Part shown: one piece after another, positions 49,201-62,840 of the stretch
How positions within the stretch are numbered: the stretch's first letter is position 1
Layout: every line of letters starts with the position of its first letter
Source of the DNA: Microcebus murinus
Taxonomy: Eukaryota; Chordata; Mammalia; Primates; Cheirogaleidae
DNA length: 64,000 bases
Assembly (NCBI RefSeq): GCF_040939455.1
Contig: NC_134136.1
Span: 101,730,014-101,794,013, forward strand
Direction of reading: 5' to 3'
Notes under the pieces: model-generated
The model's input: the letters and a program-made list of their open reading frames with translations, nothing else
What the model was told of the DNA's origin: nothing
Database searches by the model: none
Program-made: the position numbers and the translations under genes

Positions 49201-52200
49201 TCCAGAACAGACCATATCTTAGGACATAAAGCAAGTCTGAACAAATTGCAAAAAAAAAGAAATTATATCAAGTATCTTTTCTGACCACAGTGGAATAAAA
49301 CTAGAAATCAATATAAAAGGAACTTTGGAAAATACAAAAACACCTGAAAATAAAACAACATGCTCTTGAATGACTAATAGATCAATGAAGAAATTTTATT
49401 AAAAAATTAAAAATTTCTTGAAACAAATGGAAATGGAAATAACAACATACCAAAATCTACAGGATACAGAAAAAGCAGTATTAAAACAGAATTTTATAGC
49501 AATAAATGCTTATATCAAAAAAGGTAGAAAGACTTCAAATAAACAATTTAATAACGCACTTCAAGGAACTAGAAAAACCAGAACAAAAAAACAATCCAAA
49601 TTAGCAGATGTAAAGAAATAAAAAGTTCAGAGGATAAAGAAATAAAATTGAGACTAAAAAATTGCAGAAGAAATGAAAAGTTAATTTGTTGAAAAGTTAA
49701 AATTACAAACATTTAGCTAAACTAAGAAAAAAGAGAGAAGACACAAATAAATAAAATCTGAAATGAAAAAGGAGGCATAACAACTGAGACTTCAGAAATA
49801 CAAAAAAAAAAAAAATCATAAGAGGCTATGATGAACAACCACATACCAGAAAATTGGAAAACCTAGAAGAAATGGATAAATCCCTGGACACATAAAACTT
49901 ACCAAAATTAAACCATGAAAAAATATAAAATCTGAAAAAAAATTAGTAATGAAATCAAAACCATAATACAAAATCTTCCATCAAAGAAAATCCCAGGGCA
50001 TGATGGCTTCACTGTTGAATTCTACAAAACATTTCAAGTAGACTCAATCCTATTCCAATTCTTAAAAAAAAAAAAAGAAAAAGAAAAAGAAACTGAAGAG
50101 GAGATAATACTTTCAAACTCATTCTACAAGGCCGGTACTACCGTGACATCAAAATACAGGGACACAACATAAAAAGAAAATTACAGGCCAATATCACTGA
50201 TTAACATAAATGCATAAATCTTAAAAAAAAATACTAGCAAACTGAATTCAACAACACATTAAAAAGATCATTCACCATGATCAAGTGGATTCATTCCAGG
50301 TATGCAAGGATGGTTCGACATACACGAATGACACATCACATTAACAGAATACAGACAAAAAACATATAATTATTTCAATAGATGCTGAAAAAGCATTTTA
50401 TAAAATTCAGCATGCCTTTATGAAGAAAGCTCTCATCAAAATGGGTATGAAAAGAATAGATGTCAAAATGATAAAGGCCATATATGACAAATTCACAGCT
50501 AACATCATACTGAAGAGAGAAAAAATGATGGCCTTTCCTCTGAAGACTAGAACAAGACAAGGATGTCCACTTTCACCACTTTTATTCAACATACTACTGG
50601 AAGTCCTGGACAGAGCATTTAGGCAAGGGAAAAAAATAAAGGAAATCCAAATTGGAAAGGAAGAAATCAAATCAGTCTTGTTTGTAGATAACATGATCTC
50701 ATACCTAGAGAAACCTAAAGGCTCCACCAAAAATCTATTAAAACTAATAAATAAATTCAGTAAAGTTGCAGGATACAAAATCAAAATACAAAAATGAGAA
50801 GCATTTCTATATGCCAAGAGTGAACAATCCGAAAAAAAATTAAGAAAGCAATCCCATTTACAATAGCTACTAATAATATAAAATACCTAGGAATCAATCT
50901 AACCAAAGAAGTTAAAGATCTATACAAGGCAAACTATAAAATACTGATGAAAGAAATTGAGGAGAACACAAAAAAATGGAAAGATATTCTATGCTCATGA
51001 ACTGGAAGAATTAATATTGTTGAAATGACAATACTAGGCAAAGCGATTTACAGAGATTCCAATGCAGTCCCTATCAAAATACCAATGACAATCTTCATAC
51101 AAATAGAAAAAGCAATCCTAAAATGTATATGGAATCACAAAAGACCCCTAAATAGCAAAAGCAATTCTGAGCAAAAAGAAGAAAGCTGGAGGCATCATAC
51201 CATGTGACTTCAAAATGTACTATGAACGTGGTGGTTCATGCATGTAATCCCAGCACTTTGGGAGGCTGAGGCGGAAGGATCAATTGAGGGAAGGAGGGTA
51301 AGACCAGCCTAGGCAACATAGCAAGACTCTGTCTCTATAAAAAATTTTTAAAATTAGATGGGTGTGGTGGCATATGCCTGTAGTTCAAGCTACTTGGGAG
51401 GCTGAGGCAGGAGGATCACCTGAGCCCAGGAGCTAGAGATTACAGTGATCTATGTATGATCAAGCTACTGCACTTGAACAAGACTCTGTTTCTAAAAAGA
51501 GAAAAAAATAATAATACAAAATTATAATAACCAATTCAGCATGGTAATGGCATAAAAACAAACACATGGACCATTGGGACAGAATAGAGAACCCAGATAA
51601 AAATGCACTCATTTACACCCAATATGAAGATAACAAAAGCACTAGAACATATGATGAGGAAAGGACAGTCTTTTCAATACAAGGTATGTGGAAAACTGGA
51701 TAAATAAATGCAAAAAAATGAAACTAGACTCCTATCTTTCACCAAACACAAGAATTAAATAAAAATGGATTAAATAATTAAATCTAAGACCCGAAACTAT
51801 GAAATTACTAGAAGAAAACATTAGGGAAACACTCCAGGACAAAAAAATCAGTCTGGGCAAAGATTTTTTGTATAAGACCTCAAAAGCACAGGAAACCAAA
51901 GCTAAAATGAACAAACAGGATTATATCAAGCTAAAAGGCCTCTGCACAGCAAAGAAAACAATCAACAAGTAAAGAGACAACCCAAAGAATGAGAGAAAAT
52001 ATTTGCAAACTATCCATCTGACAAGCTATTAATAACCAGATTATATAGAGAGCTCAAATAACTCAATAGAAACAAATAATCTGATTTAAAAATGAGCACA
52101 AGATCTGAATATACATTTCTCAAAAAAATAAAAGACATACAAATGGCCAAAAGGCATATGAAAAAAAAAAAAGCTGAACATCGCTAATCATCACAGGAAT

Positions 52201-52873
52201 GCAAACCAAAGCCACATGACATATCATTTCACCTCATTTATTAATAAAATGGCTTGTATTAACATTAAAAAGACAGAATAACAGATGCTGGAGAGGATGT
52301 GGAGAAAGGGGAAAACTCATACATTGTTGGTTTGGGTGTAAATTAGTATAGCCACTATCACGAACAGTATGGAGGATACTCAAAAAACTAAAATTAGAAC
52401 TACTATATGATCCAGCAATTCTACCACTGGATATATGTCAAAAAGAAGGGAAATCAATATATTGAAGAGATATCTGCACACCCATGTGTCCATCAGCAGA
52501 TGAATGGACAAAGAAAATGTGATATATATACTCAATGGAATATTATTCTGCCCTAAAAATGAATGAAATTCTGACATTTATGGCAACATGGGTGGAACTG
52601 GAGACTATTATGTTAAGTGAAATAAGCCAAGCACAGAAAGACAAATATTGCATGTTCTCACTCATGTGGGAGCTAAAATGGTGGATGTTACGAAGATAGA
52701 GAGTAGAATTATGGTTATCAGAGGGTGGAAATGGTAGGTGGGAGTGGGGACAAAAGGGAAGAAAAAAATATCATAAATCATAAATGTACTTATTAACACT
52801 GAACTGTACACTTAAAAGTGGTGGAGATGGTATATTGTGTACATATATTTTACCTTGATTAAAAAAAAAAAAA
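46216..52873 (+). mobile_element. Near-full-length decayed L1 (element A)
   Basis: The 5' region is 46,216-47,100. The ORF1 region is about 47,110-48,060 (GGAATTCAAAACATCAG; GAAACACATTTGCTGAACTG). ORF2 runs from about 48,600 to 52,650, with the endonuclease part first, RT near 50,420-50,800 ([20 protein letters not shown]; the catalytic FADD position is altered to FVDN), and the cysteine region near 52,290. A short 3' UTR with a 13-base A run ends at 52,873. Frames are broken throughout. An Alu interrupts it at 51,228-51,512. It is of L1MA-like age and cannot move. Confidence 0.8.
51228..51512 (+). mobile_element. Alu within L1 element A
   Basis: GTGGTGGTTCATGCATGTAA, CAGCACTTTGGGAGGCTGAG, then GAGCCCAGGAGCTAGAGATT and ACTCTGTTTCTAAAAAGAG. 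It splits the L1 ORF2 between TACTATGAACG and AATTATAATAACC, so it is younger than element A. Confidence 0.85.
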
Positions 52874-55800
52874 CAGCTAAGGAAACCAGGTGAGAAATTA
52901 TACCATGTGGATATAGCACAGGAATAAGAAAAGACACAATGAAATATGTATGAAAGACAGTTTTACACTACCTGTGTGACCCTATACCTAATCCCAGACA
53001 GGACAATGTAGAGAGAGAGAGAAACTCTTACTCTCCTCAAGGGAGGAGAAAGAAATAAGCACCAGACTTTTCCTCAGACCTCAACACTAGTCTGCCCTAT
53101 TAAAACCCAAGGCCTCCTGCCCTCCCTAGCACCAGACCATATCCCTCAGCCTCAAGATTAGGGCCTGTGAGGCAGACTCAGTCTCTAGGCCACTTCAGAG
53201 GCAAGCTGACCACAGTGGCTCCAGGCTCTTGGTTGCTCCTAGAGCCAGGCTGATACCCAGTCCTAGTCCTCAGACTAGCACCCACTACTCAGCCTGCAGT
53301 CCAGCCCTTGCAGATATAAGCTCCTGACACTCCCAGTGCCAGGACAGCCTCTGTGCCAGGTTGGTGCCACAGCCTCAAAAACAAGTGCCAGGTCAATCCC
53401 CACAGCCCCAGGCTCCAGCAGACCGAGGGTCCCGGCTTATCTCAGTAGGTGCCAGCATTGGACTTGCCTCCATAGAACCTGGCTCATGGAAAACTCCTAT
53501 GTTCCCATGTCCCAGGCTGGTCCTTGAGATCCTAAGAACCAGGCTAGCCCATGCAGACCTGGCCTCTAGGCCAGCTCCTGTACACTTAGCCAGGCCTATC
53601 TCAGTAGGCCCCAGCACTAGACTGGCCCTCATAGACCCAGGCTTGTGGACAACCCCTGTGTTCCCACATCCCAGTCTGGTCCCTAAGACCCTAAGAACCA
53701 GGATAGCCCATGCAGACCTGGCCTCTAGGCCAGCTCCTGCACACTCAGCCTCCAGGCTGATACCAGTAGACATATGCTACAGCCTGGACCCATAGCCCCA
53801 AGCTCCAGGCCAGCCCCAGTAACTCCAGGTACGAGGCCAACACCCATGATCCTTGTCACCTGACCAGTTCACATAAAACAAGGCTCCATGCCAGCCCCAG
53901 TACCAGGCTGGCCATAAGTTCTGGGCTGGTCCCTGTGGCCCCACACTTTAGAGGACACAGGATCCAAACCTGCTCCAGCAGATCCAGGATCCAAGCTCAC
54001 CACAGAAGACCCCAGAGGCAGGTTATCCCCAATGGATTGAGGCTCTAAGACCAACTGCAGACCCAGGATCTCAGTAAGCCTTCATGGACCAAGAATATAG
54101 ACTGGTTCTCACATACTCAGGTTTCAGGCTTACCCCAGTGCCAGACCAGCTTTCATTGACTCAGGCTCTAGGTCCATCCCAGTGGTTTCAAGTACCAGGT
54201 TTATCCCAGTATTTGGCCAGGCCCCTCAGAGTCAGCCTCAAGGCCTACCCCAGCACCAGGTCAGACCCTGTGGACCCAGGCTGCAAGCTGGTCCCTACAG
54301 ATAAAGGCTCTGGGTCTGACCTCATGGACCCAGGTTTGAAGCTTATCCCTTTAGACTCAATCAACAGGTGGATTCTGGCTTCAAACCCAAACCCTCAGAC
54401 CCAGGTATCAGGCTCACCCACTTGCTGAACCACACACACCAGGCCAGCCTGCCTGAGGACTCCAGTAACAAGCTCACCCTCAGCATGCCAGATGGCCTGC
54501 CCAGAAACTCTGGATGGACTGATGGGTGAAGGACTTTTACAGGTAGAGCAGCCTGCAAAGACTGAAATAAGTCCCTACTTCTTCAAATACACAGACATCA
54601 ATGCAAGGCAACAAGAAACATGAAAAACCAAGGAGACATAATACCATCAAAAGAACACAATATTTTCCCAGTACCTGGCCCTTAGAAAAGGAGATATATG
54701 AACTACCTGATAATTAAAAATATTTGTTCTAAGGAAGCTCAGCAAAATTCAAGAACATACAGAGAAACAATTCAATGAAATCAGAAAAAAAATGACCAAA
54801 ATGAGAAATTTACTAGAAAGATTAAAATTACTAAAAAAAGGAACAGAAATTCTGGATTTGAAAAACAATGAATGAGATGGAAAATGCAATAGAGTCAACA
54901 GCAGAATTAATCAAGCAGAAGAAAGAATCTGTGAACTTGAAGACAGGTTATTTGAAAATATATAGTCAAATGAGAAAAAAAATAAAAAGGAATGAAGAAA
55001 GCTTATGGGATTTATGTGATAGCATTGAAAAAGCAAATTTTTGAGTTTCTGGAGTTTGTGAAGTAGAAGAGAAAGACAAAAGAATGAAAAGCTTATTTGA
55101 AGAAATAATAGCAGAAAACATTCCAAATCTGATGTAAATTTCCAAGCATCGGAAGGATAAAGGACTCTAATCAGATTAAACCCAAAAAAGACTATACTAA
55201 GACATATTATAATCAAACTGCCAAAACTCAAGGACAAAAAGAGGATTCCTGAAGCAGCAAGAGAAAAGAATCAAATATTATAATATATCAGAGAGTTCCA
55301 ATAGGACTAGCAGTGGAGTACTCAGCAGACCTAACAGCCCAGGAGAGATTGGGATGATATTAACATATTCAAAGTACTGAAGGAAAAAAAAATACTGCCA
55401 ATATAGAATGCTGTACCCAACAAAGCTATCCTTCAGACAGGAAGGAGACATAAAGACTTCCCCAGACAAACAAAAGCTGAGGGAGTTCATCACCATCAGA
55501 TGTGTCTTACAAGAAATGTTAGAGGGAATTTTTAAAGGTTAAAGAAAAGGGTTCTAATTAGTAACAAAAAAATATGACAGTATACATGTCACTGGTAAAA
55601 GTAAGTACACAGTCAAATTCAGAATACTTTAATACTGTAATGATGGTGTGTAAACCACTTATATCTTTTGTATAAATGTTAAAAAACAAAACTATTAAAA
55701 ATAATATTAGTAACATAGGAGAGGAAGCAACAGAGAATCAACAAAATAACCAGAAAAGAATTAAGAAAATGGTAGTAGTAAGTCCTTACCTATCAATAAT

Positions 55801-58800
55801 TACATCAAATGTAAATTGAATAATTCTCCAATCAAAATACATAGGGTGGCTGAACGAATTTTTAAAAAGACCCAAATATGTACTACCTAAAGGAGTCTCA
55901 CTTTATCTGTAAGGAAAAACACAGACTGAAAGTGAAGACAAGAAAAAAGATACTCCATGCATATAGAAACCCAAAAAAAGTGGGAGTAGCTGTACTTATA
56001 TCAGCTATACTTATTGCAGCATTTTTGACTGTAAGTCAAAAAATGTAAGATGAGACAAAAAGATCATTATATAATGATAGAGGGGTCAACATCAAGAAGA
56101 TACAACAAGTCTAAATAGATATGAGCTTAACATCAGATCACTTAAATATATAATACAAATATTAATAGCTTTGAAGGAAGACATAAACTATAACACAATA
56201 ATAGTATGTGACCTTAATAGCACATTTACAGCAATGGATATATTATTCAGACAGAAAAGCAGTAAAGAAACATTAGAGTTAAACAACACATTAGATTAAA
56301 TGGACCTAACAGAGCATTCCATCCAACACCAGGAGAATACACATGCTTCTCAAGTGCACATAGAACTTTGTCCAGAATAGATCATATGCTAGGCCATAAA
56401 GTAAGTCTTAAAAAATTTACAAAGACTAAAATTATATTAAATATCTTTTCTGACCACAAAGGCATGAAATTAAAAATCACTGACAGGAGAAATCTTGAAA
56501 AATTCACAAATATGTAGAAATTAAAGTGCATCTGATCAATGGGTCAATGAAGAAATTAAAAAGGAAATTTAAAAATATCTTGACACAAATGAAAATGAAA
56601 ACACAATATACCAAAACCTATGGCATGCAGCAAAAGTAGTTCTAAGACGGAAGTTCATAGCAATAATAACTGGCATCAAAAAAGAAGAATGATCCTAAAT
56701 AAACAACCTAACATAACACCCCGAGGAACTATAAAAACAAGAACAAATTAAGCCCAAAGTTAGCAGAAGGAAGGAAATAATAAAAATCAGAGCAGAAATA
56801 AATGAAATACAGACTAGAAAAACAATAGAAAAGATCAAAAAAACTAACAGTTGGTTTTTGGAAAGCGTTTAAAACTTCAGCTAGACTAAGAAAAAAAGAG
56901 AAGACACAAATGAGAAATGAAAGAGGAAACATTATAATTGATACTTCAGAAATTCAAAGAATCATAAGAGACTAGTATGAACAATTATATGCCAACATAT
57001 TGTATAACCTAGGAGAAATGGATAAATTTCTAGACAAATACAACTATTAAGAATGAATTATGATGAAATAGAGAATTAGAACAGACCAATCATGATTATG
57101 GAGGTTGAATCAGTAGTAAAAAGTAATCCGTCAAATGAAAGTCCAGGACCTGATGGATTCCCTACTGAATTCTACCAAACATTTAAAGAACTAATACCGA
57201 TCTTTCTCAAACTCTTTCAAAATAACAAAGAGTGAATTCTTCCAAGCTCATTTTACGAGGCCAGCATTTCCTTATATCAAAGCCAGACAAAGGCACTACA
57301 AGACCAGAAGATTAGAGAACAATGTTCCTGATAACCATCAATGCAAAAATCCTCACCAAAGTATTAATAATAGCAAACTGAATTCAACAGCACATTAAAA
57401 GGATCATTCATCATGATCAAGTGGGATATAACCCAGGGATATAAAAATGGCTCAATATATACAAGTCTATAAATGTGATACACATCATTAACAGAATAAA
57501 GAACAAAAAGCACATGATCACCTCAATAGACGCAGGAAAAAGCATTTGAGAAAGTTCAACATCCTTTCATGATAAAAGCTGTCAACAAATTAGGTATAGA
57601 ATGAATGTATCTCAAAATAATAAAGGCCACATATGACAAACTTACTGCTAACACCATACTGCTAACACCTGACAGTAAAAAGTTGAAAGTTTTTACTCTA
57701 AGATCAGGAGCAAGACAAAAATTTCCACTCTCACCACTTCTATCCATTCAACATAGTACTGGAAGTCCTAGCCAGAGCAATTAGGCAAGAGAAAGAAATA
57801 AGAGACATTCAGTTCAGAAAGAAAGAAGTTAAATCGCTCCTGTTTACAGACAGCATGATTTCACATGTAGAAAACCCTGAAGACTCTACCAAGGAACTGT
57901 TAGAATTAATAAACAAATTCAGTAAAATTGCAGGATACAAAATCAACATGCAAAAATCAACAGTGTTTCTATACACTAATAATGAACTATACAAAAAAAT
58001 TAAGAAAACAATCTCATTTACAATAGCTATCAAAAAATTACTTAGCAATAAATTTAACTAAAAAGGTTAAACACTGATACACTGAAAACTATAAAACACT
58101 GATGAAAGAAATTGAAGAAAATACAAATAAATGAAAAGATATCCAAGCTCGCTGATTGGACAAATTACTATTATTAAAATGTCCATACTACCTAAAGCAA
58201 TTTACAAATTCAATGCAAGCCTTATCAAAATTCCAAGGACAGTTTTCATAGAAAAGAAAAAACAATCCTAAAATTTGTAAGGAACCACAAAAAGACCTCA
58301 AATAACCAAAGCAGTCCTTAGCAAAAAGAACAAAGCTGGAGGCATAGCACTAACTGACTTCAAAATATACTACAAAGCAAATCAAAACTGCATGGTACTG
58401 GCATAAAAACAGAGGCACACAAACCAGTGGAACAGACTAGAGAGCCCAGAAATAAACCATAAATAGACAATTATGGTCAATTGATTTTCAACAAAGTTGC
58501 CAAGAACACACATTGAGGAAAGAGCAGTCTCTTCAATAAATGAGTCTGGGACAACTGGATATCCACATGCAGAAGAATAAAATTTTACCCTCATCTCTCA
58601 CATACACAAAAATCAACTAAAAATGAACTAAAGACTTAAATGTAAGACCTGCAACTGTAAATCTACTAGAAGAAAATATAGGGGGAAAGCTCTATGACAT
58701 TGGTCTGAGCAATGATTTTTTGGATATCAACTCAAAAACATAGACAACAAAAATGAAAATAGACAAATGGGATTGCATTAAACTAAAAAACTTCTGCACA

Positions 58801-59807
58801 ACCAAATTAACAGTCGACAGAGTGAAGAGACAACCTATGAAATGAAATAAAATATTTGTAAATGATACATCTTATTTGTATGTCAAAAGAAGACATACAA
58901 ATGGCCCAAAGATATATTTAACAAATGCTCAAAACCAGTTATCATCAGGGAAATGCAAATTAAAACCACAATGAGATATCATCTCACTCTGTTAGAACAA
59001 CTATTATTAAAAAGATGAAAGATAATAAGTGTTGGACAGGGTGTGGAGAAAAGGGAATCCTTGCACATTGTTGCTAGGAATGTAAATTAGTACAGCCATT
59101 ATAGAAAATAGTATGGAGTTTCCTGAAAAAAATAAAAATAGAACTACAATATGATCCAGCCCTCCCACTACGAGTATGTATCCAAAGGAAACAAAACCAA
59201 TCCATCAAAGAAATATCTGTACTCTCATATTCATTACAGCATTATTAACAGGAATCAAGATACGGAATCAATTGAAGTGTCCATCAGAAGATGAATAGAT
59301 AAAGAAAATGTGTTATATATAAACGATGGAATACTAGTCATCCTCAAAAAAGAAGTAAATTCTTTCATTTGTGACAACATGGATCAACCTGGAGGACATT
59401 ATGTTGAGTAAAATAAACCAGGAACAGAAAAACAAATACTGCACAATCTCACTTACATGAAAAATCTAAAAAAGTTGAATTCATATAAGCAGAGATTGAA
59501 ACAGTACTTACCAGCAGCTAGGGGTGCAGTGTGGTTGGGGAGATTTTGGTCAAAGGATACAAAATGTCAATTATATAGGAGGAATAAGTTAAAGAGATAT
59601 ATTGTACAAAATGGGTGACTATAGTTAATAACAATGTAGTGATTCTCAAAAATTACTATGTGTTCTCACCACAAAACCATAAGTATGTGAGGTAACATAT
59701 ATGTTAATTAGCTTGTTTTAACACAATGTATACATATTTCAAAACAACATGTTGTACATGAGAAATATTTACAATTTTCATTCATCAATTAAACAAAATA
59801 AATAAAT
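52874..59807 (+). mobile_element. Near-full-length decayed L1 (element B)
   Basis: The 5' UTR is 52,980-54,560 and includes a GC-richer repeated section. The ORF1 region is about 54,600-55,540. ORF2 is about 55,750-59,500, with RT remnants near 57,700-58,060, where the YXDD position is changed to FTDS. A 3' UTR ends in an A-rich run near 59,805. It has the same orientation as element A and begins within about 110 bp of A's tail. Stops and indels disrupt all frames. Confidence 0.78.
53040..54560 (+). repeat. Degenerate minisatellite in the L1 element B 5' UTR
   Basis: The local GC content is far above the rest of the window. Phrases such as CCAGGCTCCAGGCCAGCCCC and GACCCAGGCTC recur at short irregular spacing. 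A larger repeat of about 155 bp is also present: GAACCAGGCTAGCCCATGCA near 53,538 returns near 53,695 with the same flanks. The long frames on both strands here (53,361-53,795 plus, 53,393-53,773 minus) follow from repeat composition, not from coding. Confidence 0.8.
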
Positions 59808-61450
59808 TGCATGTCTACATACTAGCATATAACAATCAAAAATAAAATTAAAACATCACAGTGCACAATAACATCAAGAAATGTGAAATACTTAGGGAAA
59901 ATTGGCAAAATATTAGCAAGAGCTGTACATGAAAACTATACACATTGCTGAGAAAAGTGAAAGAAGATCTACAGAAATGAAGAGATAAACCATTTTCTTT
60001 GATTGGAAAGCTATAGTGTCCAGATACCAATCTTTCCTAAATTTATTCACAGATTAACCCCCAATAAAAATATCAGCAGGTCTTTTATGTAAAAATTTCC
60101 AAAACTATTCTGAGATTAATATGTAAGTGCAAAGGACCTATAAATAGCTGAAATATTTTTTTGAAAAACTTTTTTTAAAAAAGCAATGTTTAAGGATCTT
60201 TACTACCTGATTTCAGGAATTCCTACAAAGCTCTAACATTCAAGAGAGTATATTTTTGGCATGAGGAGAGAATTAAATATAACAGAAAATCCATAAATAT
60301 GGCTGAATAATTTTTAAAGAAACAATAAAGCCATTGTTTTGATAAGTACAATAATAACTGAATAACCAAATGTATAAAATATATAGGAGAACATATTTCA
60401 ATCCTTGCTGTAGGGAAAGATTTCTTAGAATACATAAAAGAAAGATAAATTGTATTTCATCAAATATAAAAACTTCTCGGGGAGGGGGATGGGTATATAC
60501 AAACATAATGAGTGAGATGTGCACCATCTGGGGGATGGTCATGATGGAGACTCAGACTTTTGGGGGGAGAGGGGGAAATGGGCATTTATTGAAACCTTAA
60601 AATCTGTACCCCCATAATATGCCAAAAATAAAAAAAATTATAATAAAAAAAAAAACTTCTCCTCTTCCTAAAACTTACCAAATGAAAGACAAGTCATAGA
60701 CCTAGACAGAACATTAACAATACATATACCTGGAAAAGGAACTTGTCAGAATATATGAAGAATTATTCCACTTAGTACTAAAAAGACAACTTAACTATAC
60801 GGACAATTGTCATGAATAAATACTTCACTAAAAGATACTCAGTGAGCTCACAAATAAGTCACAACATCTTTAGTCCTCAGGGAAATGCAAAAAAAAAAAA
60901 AATCCACTATCAGACACCAATTCACAATTTCTATAACTGCTAAAATAAAAAAGTGTCAGAAAACCAAAACTTGGCGAGGATGTGGAGCAACTGGTACTTT
61001 ATACACTGAAGTTAACACTGCAAAATGTTACAGGGACTTTGGAAACATTTTGTCAGTTTCTTAAAAAGTTAAACACACCCCACCATATGATCTAGCCCTT
61101 CTACTCCTATGTGTTTATTTACTCGAGAGAAATGAAAGCTTATGTTCATAAAAGACTTCTAAAAAAAAAAGTTCACAGCTGCTTTATTCATAACAATCAA
61201 AATATGTAAAGAACCAAAATGTCCATCAACTGGTAAATGGGTAAACAATATTCGACACAGTTATATGATAGAGTTCTGATTCAACAATGAAAAGAAACTG
61301 ATTTTCCTATAAACATTAAAGCATGGACAGACCTCAAAAACATTATGCCAGTGAAGGAAGCCAGACAAATTAGACTACGTAATGTATAAATCCATTAGGA
61401 TGAAATTTCCCTATATAAATTGCCATACATATATTTTGTCTATAGATACA
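59808..61450 (+). mobile_element. Old L1, right half
   Basis: This continues the element cut at 46,215: RT-thumb region (GAAATACTTAGGGAAAATTG), then the C-terminal domain (AACTTGGCGAGGATGTGGAG near 60,970) and 3' text (CCATTAGGATGAAATTTCCC). It is interrupted by a young L1 3' end at 60,479-60,650. It is strongly diverged. Confidence 0.65.
60479..60650 (+). mobile_element. Very short L1 3'-UTR insertion
   Basis: Only about 170 bp of a young strepsirrhine L1 3' UTR (GGGGAGGGGGATGGGTATAT through CCCATAATATGCC) with its A-rich tail. A perfect 11-bp target duplication, AAAAACTTCTC, lies at 60,468-60,478 and 60,651-60,661. An extreme 5' truncation. Confidence 0.88.
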
Positions 61451-62080
61451 AAAAGCAGCATTGTGAATATTTAAAAACAACATTTAGTACTATGTCATCA
61501 TGTATTTCTTTGATTTTTATTAATTTGAATATGGCACGTGCTCAGTGTAAAATTTCCAAAAATGCAAATGAAGATCCCTTTGCAGAAATAACCATGATTA
61601 GCCGTCAAATGTATGTATTACCAAATGCAAACATACATATATATTTGCATAAATAATGTAAGTATATATCTGGACACATATCTGAAAGTTCATTATTTGC
61701 CTTTTTTCTTGAAAATGTATCTTGAAGATATTTTTCAGAAGTATATAAGAATTTACTTCTTAGACTATAAAAGTTGTATAGTATTCACAATATGGATGCA
61801 CTATAATTTATCTCACAATTATTTGTCCTTTTATGCATTTATATTTTTTTGCACATGTACCTGTGTCAAATACAGTTCTAGAAATGGAATTAACATGCAA
61901 AAGGCATACAAACCTAAAACTTTGCTGGAGAGTGTCAAACTTGTAATAGCATCCATGAAGATATGCCACCAGAGAAAATGGGGCAGAATCTTTCCAATGC
62001 TGAAAGATTCACAATGCTGAAAGTGGCACTGATGGAAACAGAATATCTGTAAAGAAAATATCCTAAAGAGCAAGAGGTGC
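61451..62080. other. AT-rich DNA with probable ancient LINE 3'-UTR-like sequence
   Basis: Bases 61,690-61,900 (GAAAATGTATCTTGAAGATA, ATAGTATTCACAATATGGAT, TTCTAGAAATGGAATTAAC) resemble a common ancient mammalian LINE 3'-end sequence. The family is not assigned. No gene is supported. Confidence 0.45.
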
Positions 62081-62081
62081 G

Positions 62082-62340
62082 AGGACCAAGATGGCGCCCT
62101 CTGCTGATTACAGTTGGTTATGGCAGTTGATTGGAATTTCATCCTGGAAATTTTTTTCCCCCCAGAATATTACGGGGGAATTTATGCAACATCACAACTG
62201 TTGCATTGCATTAATTACAAGAGCATCACTAAGGTTGGCTCAAAATCCTGAGAGGGGCCATAAACCCCATCTTTTGGAGGAAAGAATGTCAAAGATTGTG
62301 TGAAAATGTTTTTAAACTGACTCAGATTAAAATCCAATAA
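62082..62340 (+). mobile_element. Possible L1 5'-UTR-like start with YY1 motif
   Basis: GGACCAAGATGGCGCCCTCT (62,084-62,103) contains CCAAGATGGCG, the YY1 site typical of the first bases of primate L1 5' UTRs. About 240 bp of unfamiliar text follows. It may be a 5' fragment of a lemur L1 or another promoter-bearing repeat. I cannot name it. Confidence 0.4.
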
Positions 62341-62514
62341 AGGAACTTAAATTGAATTTTAAAAAGTTCAATAAACACAAAAGTGGGCACAAAAAAGGTA
62401 ACAGAGAAATAAAAGTAGAAGAGAAAAATATAAAATGAAGGGAAAGATGGTCACCTTGAAAAAGCTATATTAATAATGACTTAAAAATTTAAAAAACTTA
62501 AACATTCTAATTAA

Positions 62515-62840
62515 AGTCAGAGGTTGTCAGATGGGAGGTGGGTGGAAAAAGCAAGTCCCAATTTTAGGCCATTTATATGAGACACAATTTAAATTTAAAA
62601 ACACAATTAGGTTGAAAATAATAGTATCAAAACAACATAGCAAATAAAAGTAAGCATAAGAAAGCTGGAACGGGTACACTAATGCTAGAAAAAAGTAGAC
62701 TTTAAGAAAAAGAGTATAACTAGAGGTAAGAAAGGGATGTTTCATTATTAAAGATTCCATTTAATATGAATACGAAAAACCTAAATATTTGAGTACCTAA
62801 TGACAGAAATTCAAAATACATAAAATAAAACCTGATTTTT
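62515..62840 (+). mobile_element. Ancient L1M ORF2 endonuclease-domain fragment
   Basis: The order GAAAAAGCAAGTCCCAATTT, GACACAATTTAAATTTAAA, GAAAGCTGGAACGGGTACAC, TAGACTTTAAGAAAAAGAG and ACCTAATGACAGAAATTCAA follows the L1 ORF2 endonuclease coding region. It is highly diverged and frame-broken. Confidence 0.65.

Noticed and set aside
50420..50797. Functional reverse transcriptase
   Set aside because: This is the RT segment of L1 element A. It is a fragment with an altered catalytic aspartate motif and stops on both sides.
53361..53795. Long frames on both strands, proline- and serine-rich
   Set aside because: They are produced by the GC-rich minisatellite in an L1 5' UTR. Overlap of both strands and repeat periodicity argue against coding.
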